This document shows, one piece after another, positions 6,731 through 12,398 of a DNA stretch of 12,398 bases. How positions within the stretch are numbered: the first letter of the stretch is position 1; each line of letters opens with the position of its first letter. The stretch spans positions 1 to 12,398 of the forward strand of contig JBBQKP010000093.1 in NCBI GenBank assembly GCA_038326995.1, in the 5' to 3' direction. The stretch is from JBBQKP01 sp038326995 (GTDB lineage Bacteria > Planctomycetota > Phycisphaerae > Tepidisphaerales > Tepidisphaeraceae). The notes beneath the pieces are model-generated. The model saw only the letters and a list, made by a program, of their open reading frames with translations, ran no database searches and was not told where the DNA came from. A program made the translations under genes and the position numbers.

Positions 6731-7579
6731 GTGCTTAGGCTTACCCGAGAAGTTCGATTCGCAATCAATACGTGGACGCGCGAGATAAGCGACTCAAAAA
6801 ACGGCCACGCCGCAAGACCCGCCTTGACGGGGCTCGGGCATTATTTCGAATTGCAGATCACGCTCACCGGGCCGATGGATCAGAAGAGCAGTTATCTGCG
6901 AAACATAAAAGAGATCGACTCGGTCGTGCGGACGCTGGCGGTGCCTGTCGTCGAGCGCGCGATCATTGAGCAAACCTTCGGCGGCGGCGGGAATGTCTGC
7001 AGCAATGTGTTCGACGCGATCAAAAACGCCTGGCCCGGGGCAGAGCTTGATCGCGTCGTGTTTCGACTCTCGCCCTACCTGAGTTGGTCAATCGAAAGCA
7101 GCAGCACCATGACAAACGGCACCATGACAAACGGTAATATGACAAACGGCAAGACGCCCGACAGCCACACGCTCAAATTAAGCCAGCGTTTTGAATTCTC
7201 CGCCGCCCATCGTTTGCACAATCCGCAGCTCAATGATGCGGAAAATCAGAAGACCTTCGGCAAGTGCAACAATCCCAACGCACACGGACACAACTACGAA
7301 GTTCAGGTCACGATCAAGGGCACGCCCGATCCACGCGGCGTGTTGATGCCCGTCGGCGAACTCGAAAAGCTCGTCGAAACCTTCGCCATCGAGCCACTCG
7401 ATCACAAACACCTCAACATCGAAGTGCCCGAATTTTCAGGCAGCACCGGACTCAACCCCAGCGTCGAAAATATCGCGATGGTGATCTACAAACGGCTCAA
7501 GCCTTCTCTTGGTAATGGTCTGCTTGATTCGGTCACGGTGTGGGAAACGCCCAAGACATGGTGCGAATATCGGGAATAG
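6731..7579 (+). CDS. Tandem 6-pyruvoyl-tetrahydropterin synthase (PTPS/QueD family) fusion
   Basis: A 282-residue protein with two T-fold domains; a single-domain PTPS has about 120-145 residues. The C-terminal domain (147-282) has the full active site: Zn ligands His160 (FSAAH), His185 and His187 (AHGH), catalytic Cys179 in GKCNNPN, Asp224-His225 in DHKHLN, and anchoring Glu272 in WETPKTW. The Cys-x5-HGH spacing is that of animal PTPS, not the Cys-x3-HGH of E. coli QueD. It therefore probably acts on 7,8-dihydroneopterin triphosphate in a pterin pathway (tetrahydrobiopterin or queuosine branch unresolved). The N-terminal domain (1-120) aligns from its first residues (LRLTREVRF against LKLSQRFEF), which supports GTG 6731. 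It has lost nearly all catalytic residues. The linker is a TMTNG triple repeat. Confidence 0.9.
   Translation: MLRLTREVRFAINTWTREISDSKNGHAARPALTGLGHYFELQITLTGPMDQKSSYLRNIKEIDSVVRTLAVPVVERAIIEQTFGGGGNVCSNVFDAIKNAWPGAELDRVVFRLSPYLSWSIESSSTMTNGTMTNGNMTNGKTPDSHTLKLSQRFEFSAAHRLHNPQLNDAENQKTFGKCNNPNAHGHNYEVQVTIKGTPDPRGVLMPVGELEKLVETFAIEPLDHKHLNIEVPEFSGSTGLNPSVENIAMVIYKRLKPSLGNGLLDSVTVWETPKTWCEYRE
7106..7150 (+). repeat. 15-bp tandem repeat, three copies, coding the inter-domain linker
   Basis: Units 7106-7120, 7121-7135 and 7136-7150 read ACCATGACAAACGGC, ACCATGACAAACGGT and AATATGACAAACGGC. They encode TMTNG-TMTNG-NMTNG (residues 126-140) exactly between the two T-fold domains. Each unit contains an in-frame ATG, so internal initiation that yields only the active C-terminal domain is conceivable. 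Confidence 0.93.
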
Positions 7580-7909
7580 GTTTTGATCTGATTCTACATT
7601 TTTGCCGCATCTGGGCCGACCGGCATGACAATGCGAGTCGGTCACCGTCACATGAGCTTAGAAAATGCGGATTGAAGATGTCCTGCCGGGCGGGCCGAAG
7701 GAAGGATTTTTTGACCGATAGTAACATTCCAGTCGAATGGTGACAGGCAAGTTCGACATGCCGCAGCCGTGCGCTTTGCGGTGTTACCAGGTTCGTCCGG
7801 ACACCTCGTAGAGAACCGACCTTTGCCACCTTTAGTTACCATCATCACATTCAGATGGAGTAATACGAAAGGTTGTTTTCATCTGTCGCGCGAGTCTTTC
7901 CCGCATTAG
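7580..7909. other. 330-bp non-coding gap between convergent genes
   Basis: Small open frames on both strands here give basic, low-quality peptides and do not look coding. Two imperfect hairpins are visible. At 7618-7643, GACCG+GCAT pairs with ATGC+CGGTC around a 4-base bulge. At 7852-7885, CAGATG pairs with CATCTG, extended by A-T and G-T pairs. The only long T-run is TTTTTT in GGATTTTTTGACC (about 7705-7716), which is not preceded by a strong stem. The two hairpins could end transcription of the flanking genes, but neither is a classic intrinsic terminator. Confidence 0.5.
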
Positions 7910-10732
7910 CTATTGAGTCAGCAACTCTTTCGACAGCGCCTCAAATTCACTCTTCCATTTCGATCCGCCGACGCGGTCGCCCCAGCGAACCGCAAGGCTG
8001 CGCAGCGTCGTTTTCACATTCTCGACATTCGTATTGGTCTTGACCGATGCGCGACTCCACTTGTAGACCGCTTCCCAATAGTTGTCGTTGTCGACTTCCC
8101 GCTCCTGACCCGCGTCGATGACGATCAGCACCGGCAGGCCTAGCGTTTTGTCAGCGAGCAATCTGCCGAAGCGATCTCGGGCGGCGATGAAATTCTCCAG
8201 ATCAAATTCCGTGCGCGCCACGCCCAGCGCGACCTGCACATCGTATCGAGCCGTGCGAAGCCGCTCGGGCGTCAGCGTGGCTTGGAACTGTTTGAACCCG
8301 TCCGGGCCGTCGAGTTCCTTGAACTGGGCAAGAGACTCTTCGCGCTTCGTACGCTGCTGCGACGCGTCGGTAATAAAGTCGGCGGCGAGGCGCTGTGTCT
8401 CGGCGTCGTATACGCGATAGCTGTACGTGAACTTGTTGATGTTCGCATCAGTACTTGTTCTGGCCCACTGCACGAGATACGGCGTGAGTGCGGCGCGATT
8501 GCCCTGAAGCTGCGCCATACGCGGGCGATCTTCGGCCACCTGCGCTTGCGTGAAATCGCTTTCGAGTTTGCTGAGCATGTTGAACACGACCTGCTGCCCG
8601 CGCTCGCCGCCGCTGGTTTGGAGAAGCTCGACCAATTGCTTGACGGCCTGATCAGTCTGGCCCAGCTGCATGTACGACTGCACGCGAAGGAACATCGCCT
8701 CGCCCAGCAGTGTTTCCTGCTGCGGCATTCCCGCGACGTCGCGCTCGAAATCTTGCAGTACCGCCAGCGCTTTTTTCGGGTCCTGCTGGTCGACGCGCGC
8801 CAAATCCGCGGACAGCAGATTCGTGCGAACCAGCCGCTCTCGCAGAACCGCCTGCTGCTGCGGGTCGGTGGGCATGGTCTTGGCGGCGTCGCGAACTTCG
8901 CCGGCAAGGCTCTGGAGCTCGTCCACGATGGCCTTGCGCTGCGAGTCGCCCGTCTTGATCGTATCGAGCTGCTGCGCCAAGGTGATCAGCATGAGGTAGC
9001 GCGCTGTGCCGAAGTTGCTGTCGGTATTTGGAATTTGCCGGAAGAACGTCACGGCCTCCTGTGCCTTGCCGGTTCGACGAAGCCGCTCTGCCCAGGTGAA
9101 CAGCAGCTCGCGCCGGTCGTAAGGCGCGGACAAAGCGATCGGGAAAACGCGGTCATAGACACGCCCCACTTCCGGATCCGTCACGTCCTCTTGCCGAAGC
9201 AGGCCGACGATGCTCATCGCGTTGTCGAGCGCGCCCGGGCCTTGCTGCGTGTTCGTACGGTACTTTTCCGCGTAGTCGAGAAACGCATTGGCGGCGGCGA
9301 GTTTGTCAGGCGAAGTGACGGCCGACCGTTGAAGAAAATACGGAAGAAGAAACGTCGCCTCTTCGATCTGATCGGCGCGTACCTGCGGCTTGTCCTTGCG
9401 GCTGATCAGTTCTCGCGCCGCTAGCGTCGCACGAGCGAGAATCGTCGCATCGGCCTTCTCGGTTTCGGGCCTGGCGGCCTCGCGCCGGCCCGCATCCAAT
9501 AAAGCCGTTAGAATCAGCCCGTCGAGCGAAGCCATCGGCGTGTTCTGGTCCACTCCGTTGAGCAATTGCTGCAGAATCACTTCGCGAAACTGCGGCTGCG
9601 AATCGACGAGCTGCAGCAAGGTTTGTCTGGCCTGATCCTGATTGCCCGAAAGCGCGACGACACGGTACTGAAGCAGCTTAAGCGTCGCATCGAGCGAGGC
9701 GGCGGCGTTGGCGTCAGCGGGCTTGTTCGCGGTCGCCCATGTTTGAAAATCAGCGAGCTGCTTTTGTGCGTCGGGCAACTTTGCCGCCGCCACTTCGACC
9801 ACGGCTCGGAAATACCGCGCCTCAAACGGCAGGCCCGGCGAATCCGTTTCAGCAGGCGTTTTGATAATCGCATCAAACAGCAATCGCGCTGAAGCGAGCG
9901 ATTCGGACGTAGCTTCCGCGAGCTGAGCCTTTGCGAGCACGAACCGAACCGTGTTGCGGGCCGGGTTCTCCTGTGTGTCAAGCGGCAAGAGCGTATCGAC
10001 GACGCGACCAAGGGCCGAGGCGCGAGTCGGGTCTGCTTTATCGAGTGACAGCGCGAGGTTGTAATCCACTTCGATTCGAAGCGCGTCGAGATTGTTCGAC
10101 AATTCTTCCAACTGGCCGTAGCGACGCTGGAGCAGTGTGATCTGTAACTGCGTCGCGCGCTCCATCTTTTTCTCGGTCTCGGCGCGCTCCTCGGTCGCGA
10201 GCTGCGTCGCACGATCCAAAGTCGCCACGACGGCATCAATGACCGGCCTGACGCGGACCTGCGTCGTGGCGCTGGCGCCCCAGTATTCGAGAAGAGCGAT
10301 GTCGTCGCGAATGCCGTCGGCCAGCAAAGTCTCGCCGCTGCGATAAAGCATTTCGCCGTCGCGAATCTGCGGCAGCGCGGCACTGATGCCCTGCGTGACT
10401 TGCCTCACGAGGGCCTGCTTCTGCGCGAAGGTGAGCAAACTCGCCTTGGCGCGAAGCTGCTCGGCCGCCATCACCGCAAGCACACCGCGTCGGCGATCTT
10501 GCGACCAGTTGTTCTGCTCGAACGCACGCTCGAGAAGTGTCGGCAAGTTTCGCTTTGCGAGGTCGGCGATGAGTTGATCGTCCGAGAGCGCCGCCAGCCC
10601 CGACGGGCCGGCAGCGGGCGCTGCGGCTGATGATGCAGCTTCCGGTCTGCCCGTACTGGAGGGGGCCTGTGCGAACACGCCTGTAGCCAGGAGCGAAACG
10701 AGCGATGCGGTGACGCGTTTTGAGTTCTTCAT
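7910..10732 (-). CDS. Large secreted helical-repeat (TPR-like) protein, unknown function
   Basis: I do not recognise a named family. From ATG 10732 the product has 940 residues. A signal peptide is clear: MKNSKR, a hydrophobic core (VTASLVSLLATGVF), and a likely cleavage near residue 21-23 (AQA). An Ala/Ser/Pro-rich linker follows to about residue 45. The rest is almost all amphipathic helix, with Ala/Leu/Gln-rich pairs typical of TPR-like superhelices and a more continuous coiled coil near 175-225. The C-terminus (DNDNYWEAVYKWSRAS) resembles a last TPR unit. An upstream in-frame ATG at 10768 would put 12 polar residues before the signal peptide and is less likely. On the minus strand TACACT lies 11 bases before the chosen start. 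It is 86 bases downstream of the MshEN-like gene. A periplasmic scaffold role is inferred. Confidence 0.85.
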   Translation of the reverse strand: MKNSKRVTASLVSLLATGVFAQAPSSTGRPEAASSAAAPAAGPSGLAALSDDQLIADLAKRNLPTLLERAFEQNNWSQDRRRGVLAVMAAEQLRAKASLLTFAQKQALVRQVTQGISAALPQIRDGEMLYRSGETLLADGIRDDIALLEYWGASATTQVRVRPVIDAVVATLDRATQLATEERAETEKKMERATQLQITLLQRRYGQLEELSNNLDALRIEVDYNLALSLDKADPTRASALGRVVDTLLPLDTQENPARNTVRFVLAKAQLAEATSESLASARLLFDAIIKTPAETDSPGLPFEARYFRAVVEVAAAKLPDAQKQLADFQTWATANKPADANAAASLDATLKLLQYRVVALSGNQDQARQTLLQLVDSQPQFREVILQQLLNGVDQNTPMASLDGLILTALLDAGRREAARPETEKADATILARATLAARELISRKDKPQVRADQIEEATFLLPYFLQRSAVTSPDKLAAANAFLDYAEKYRTNTQQGPGALDNAMSIVGLLRQEDVTDPEVGRVYDRVFPIALSAPYDRRELLFTWAERLRRTGKAQEAVTFFRQIPNTDSNFGTARYLMLITLAQQLDTIKTGDSQRKAIVDELQSLAGEVRDAAKTMPTDPQQQAVLRERLVRTNLLSADLARVDQQDPKKALAVLQDFERDVAGMPQQETLLGEAMFLRVQSYMQLGQTDQAVKQLVELLQTSGGERGQQVVFNMLSKLESDFTQAQVAEDRPRMAQLQGNRAALTPYLVQWARTSTDANINKFTYSYRVYDAETQRLAADFITDASQQRTKREESLAQFKELDGPDGFKQFQATLTPERLRTARYDVQVALGVARTEFDLENFIAARDRFGRLLADKTLGLPVLIVIDAGQEREVDNDNYWEAVYKWSRASVKTNTNVENVKTTLRSLAVRWGDRVGGSKWKSEFEALSKELLTQ

Positions 10733-10743
10733 GGTCCGACGTG

Positions 10744-10749
10744 AGTGTA
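10744..10749 (-). promoter_or_regulatory. Putative -10 element TACACT for the secreted repeat protein
   Basis: On the minus strand TACACT ends 11 bases before the ATG at 10732. There is no Shine-Dalgarno sequence in between. If used, this gene has its own promoter inside the 86-bp gap after the MshEN-like gene. Confidence 0.3.
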
Positions 10750-10768
10750 ACGTCGGCGAAGAATTCAT

Positions 10769-10778
10769 GAAACGTTTC
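10769..10778. promoter_or_regulatory. Perfect 10-bp palindrome GAAACGTTTC
   Basis: GAAACGTTTC is its own reverse complement and sits in the -45 region of the secreted repeat-protein gene, about 20 bases upstream of the putative TACACT element. This is a reasonable operator position, but a single copy is weak evidence. Confidence 0.3.
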
Positions 10779-10818
10779 GCGCGTTATCCGCGCGGCCATT
10801 TCTGTGACTGCAGCCTCT

Positions 10819-11334
10819 TCAGTGCAGGCGGTCCGCGAGATCGGCCAGGTGCTGCGGCACGGGATAGTGGTTCATGAGAAACGCGCGCATTGCATTTTCG
10901 TCGGCGACGCGGAAGAACGTCGATTCCGGAAACACGTGTGCCGCAAAGTTGGAGGCGCGGACCAGGTGTCGCGGCGTCGTGAGCAGGAGAAGTTCGTTCT
11001 CGTCTCGCCTTACCGGAGCGACCGAGAATTGCCACGCCTGACGACGGTTCACCAGCGCCAGGCAGGCCGGGTCTACCGCGAGCGAGAACGGATCGGTCTG
11101 CCCGAGGATTTGTGTGTACTGCTTGACCCAGGCGTCCTCAACGATTTTCGGCTCGACGCCGAACAGCCGCTCGGCCAGGTCGCCGAACGGGCGGCCGACC
11201 TTGCTTTGCACGGTGAGGATGTGCTGGACCTGTTCCTCGCGCAGGATGCCCTGCTGAACGAGGAGGTGCCCCAATCGCACGGATTGTGGGCGAGGCACGG
11301 GAACGAGTGAGTTGGTTTGACTGACATTTCGCAT
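10819..11334 (-). CDS. Stand-alone MshEN / GspE-N-like domain protein
   Basis: A 171-residue protein that resembles the N-terminal domain of type II secretion/type IV pilus ATPases (GspE, PilB, MshE) with no ATPase domain attached. Residues 20-43 follow the MshEN pattern known to bind c-di-GMP in MshE: Arg20-Leu21-Gly22, Leu24, Gly29, Gln35, Leu40 and Gln43. A second segment, about 60-125, matches the alpha/beta part (VEDAWVKQYTQ, LVNRRQAWQFSVAPVRRDEN, LLLLTTPR). Only one clear RLG motif is seen, where MshEN domains usually have two. ATG 11334 is chosen over longer frames because AGGAG lies 10 bases upstream and the family match begins soon after. It is followed 86 bases later by the secreted repeat-protein gene. 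A c-di-GMP-responsive adaptor role is inference. Confidence 0.75.
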   Translation of the reverse strand: MRNVSQTNSLVPVPRPQSVRLGHLLVQQGILREEQVQHILTVQSKVGRPFGDLAERLFGVEPKIVEDAWVKQYTQILGQTDPFSLAVDPACLALVNRRQAWQFSVAPVRRDENELLLLTTPRHLVRASNFAAHVFPESTFFRVADENAMRAFLMNHYPVPQHLADLADRLH

Positions 11335-11344
11335 GATCTTGAGT

Positions 11345-11371
11345 CTCCTGTAATGGCCGAGGAATTCGGCC
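11345..11371 (-). promoter_or_regulatory. Shine-Dalgarno site with adjacent GC-rich hairpin
   Basis: On the minus strand AGGAG (plus 11345-11349) lies 10 bases before the ATG at 11334. It is the only clear Shine-Dalgarno sequence I found at a chosen start. Just upstream is a 6-bp hairpin, GGCCGA-N5-TCGGCC (11355-11371), ending five bases before AGGAG. This is a candidate for translational control. Confidence 0.5.
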
Positions 11372-11569
11372 TGACAAGAGAAAGATCGGAGCGAAAGGCG
11401 AGTGGGTTTAGCAGAAAGCAGAACTGATGCGGCGGCGATTATTGGCAAGTCCGCTTGAAAATGGATTACCGGGCCAGGACGGTGCGGGTTGTATCGGGTG
11501 TGATCGTCGCAACGCGAGGTGTAGCCAAAAGCGTCGTAACTGTCGCGAATTTCAAAATCATCCCACACC
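11372..11569. other. Remainder of divergent intergenic region
   Basis: The minus-strand frame stays open to 11568, but the extra N-terminal residues do not resemble the MshEN family and I treat them as non-coding. No tRNA, strong hairpin or repeat was seen here. The promoter of the MshEN-like gene should lie in this stretch but could not be placed with confidence. Confidence 0.5.
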
Positions 11570-11599
11570 TTCGATTATCCCAGCCGTCTTCGCTATAAC
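11570..11599 (+). promoter_or_regulatory. Putative nuoD promoter
   Basis: TATAAC at 11594-11599 (in CTATAACTAT) is 10 bases before the nuoD ATG, with a weak -35, TTCGAT, at 11570-11575 (18-base spacing). No Shine-Dalgarno sequence intervenes, so the transcript would be leaderless or have only a few leader bases. Confidence 0.45.
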
Positions 11600-11609
11600 T
11601 ATTGCTCCC

Positions 11610-12398
11610 ATGCCCTACACACTCGAAGAAGCCTCGCCCGAACTATTCGATCCTTCCGGATCACAGTCTGGTTCGATGGGCCAGAATCGCTGGACGCTGA
11701 ACTTCGGCCCGCAGCACCCGGCCACGCACACCACGCTTCGGCTCGTGCTCGAACTCGACGGCGAACGCGTCATCCGATGCACGCCGCACATCGGCTACCT
11801 GCACTCGGGCTTCGAAAAGCTCGGCGAGCACATGAACTACAACCAGTACGTGACGATCGTCGATCGCATTGACTACTCCGGGCCGATCTATAACGAACTC
11901 GCCTGGCACGGCGCGACCGAAAAGCTCATGGGCGTCGAGCTCACGCCTCGCTGTAAAGCCCTTCGCACGATCGCCGGCGAACTCGGGCGCATTCAGTCGC
12001 ACCTGCTCACCGTCGGCGCCAGCGGGCTGGATCTCGGTGCGCTCACCGCGTTCCTCTACGGCTTAAACGAGCGCGAAGCGATCTACGACATTGTCGAACT
12101 CATGTCGGGCGGCCGATATCACACGTCCTGGACACGCGTCGGCGGACTGAACCAGGACTTGCCCGATGAACAGCTCTTCAAAACCCTGGTCAACAAGTTC
12201 GTCGACCACACGATGCCCCGGGCACTGGAAGACGTCGAGCGACTCCTCAACAAGAATCGCATCTTCCTTGATCGCACGCAGGGCGTCGGCGCGTTCCGCG
12301 AGAAAGAGGCGTTCGCTTGGGGCCTGTCCGGGCCGATGGCTCGCGCGTCGGGCGTGCGAAGAGATTTGCGGAAGGATGAGCCTTACCTCGGCTTCGCC
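11610..12398 (+). CDS. nuoD: NADH-quinone oxidoreductase subunit D (NuoD), 3' end outside window
   Basis: NuoD is the 49-kDa-type subunit of the peripheral arm of respiratory complex I and forms much of the quinone-binding cavity with NuoB. The first 263 residues are visible, in frame to the window edge; family members have about 400. Family landmarks are GPQHPATH at residues 33-40, which carries the quinone-site histidine loop, HIGYLHSGFEKLGE at 60-73, DRIDYSGP at 85-92, a GELGRIQSHLL helix, and GGLNQDLP. Some positions differ from the proteobacterial form, for example IYNELAW where MSNNHAY-like sequence is usual, which suggests a divergent lineage. The start ATG follows a TATAAC element by 10 bases. 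The neighbour upstream is divergent, so nuoD is first in its unit and nuoABC are not adjacent. Confidence 0.95.
   Translation, partial: MPYTLEEASPELFDPSGSQSGSMGQNRWTLNFGPQHPATHTTLRLVLELDGERVIRCTPHIGYLHSGFEKLGEHMNYNQYVTIVDRIDYSGPIYNELAWHGATEKLMGVELTPRCKALRTIAGELGRIQSHLLTVGASGLDLGALTAFLYGLNEREAIYDIVELMSGGRYHTSWTRVGGLNQDLPDEQLFKTLVNKFVDHTMPRALEDVERLLNKNRIFLDRTQGVGAFREKEAFAWGLSGPMARASGVRRDLRKDEPYLGFA

Noticed and set aside
7106..7150. Regular repeats considered as a CRISPR array
   Set aside because: Units are 15 bp with no spacers and lie in frame within a protein linker.
7790..7806. GGTTCG-containing segment resembling a tRNA T-arm
   Set aside because: The flanking bases do not form an acceptor, anticodon or D stem, and the T-loop spacing is wrong.
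7533..7829. Small open frames (minus 7533-7829, plus 7540-7743, minus 7648-7848) in the convergent gap
   Set aside because: Products are basic with no motif or good start signal. Frames on both strands overlap the end of the PTPS gene or each other.
8282..9424. 380-residue open frame on the plus strand
   Set aside because: It is antisense to the secreted repeat protein. The product is rich in Arg/Leu/His with no domain, as expected for the mirror of an Ala/Gln/Leu-rich helical protein.
10804..11310. 168-residue open frame on the plus strand
   Set aside because: It is antisense to the MshEN-like gene, which has a Shine-Dalgarno site and a family match. The plus frame has neither.
11335..11568. 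Longer N-terminus for the MshEN-like protein (start at 11568)
   Set aside because: The extra 78 residues do not resemble the family, and the ATG at 11334 has AGGAG upstream.

Overview
The window (about 60% G+C) looks like chromosomal DNA of a planctomycete, most plausibly class Phycisphaerae. This is inferred from the gene mix (membrane protein plus ABC ATPase pair, large secreted helical-repeat protein, planctomycete-like NuoD) and from the near absence of Shine-Dalgarno sequences. No rRNA, tRNA, CRISPR array, transposase, integrase or phage gene was seen. It reads as a core/housekeeping region, not a mobile island.

Layout. (1) 1-3634, plus strand: the end of a two-TM membrane protein, an ABC-2-type transporter ATPase, a two-TM coiled-coil protein, and the ribosome-rescue hydrolase ArfB. 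(2) 3659-4462, minus: a cyclic-nucleotide-binding domain fused to a DUF1003 membrane domain. It converges on arfB and diverges from the next gene. (3) 4597-7579, plus: a membrane-anchored TPR-like protein, an RluD-family pseudouridine synthase, and a protein of two fused 6-pyruvoyl-tetrahydropterin-synthase (PTPS) domains, of which only the second keeps the catalytic residues. (4) 7580-7909: non-coding, between convergent genes. (5) 7910-11334, minus: a 940-residue secreted helical-repeat protein, and upstream of it a free-standing MshEN/GspE-N-like domain (possible c-di-GMP reader). (6) 11335-11609: divergent intergenic region. (7) 11610-end, plus: nuoD, cut by the window edge.

The genes do not form one pathway. 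Two themes cross them. First, many starts lack a Shine-Dalgarno sequence and have a TANNNT-like hexamer 7-11 nt before the start codon, which suggests leaderless transcripts. Second, short tandem duplications recur: 12 or 15 bp units in frame inside genes, 29 bp between genes.

The strongest candidates for something not well described are the tandem PTPS fusion with a degenerate N-terminal domain, and the stand-alone MshEN-like protein next to a large secreted repeat protein. I found no convincing evidence of a wholly new multi-gene system.
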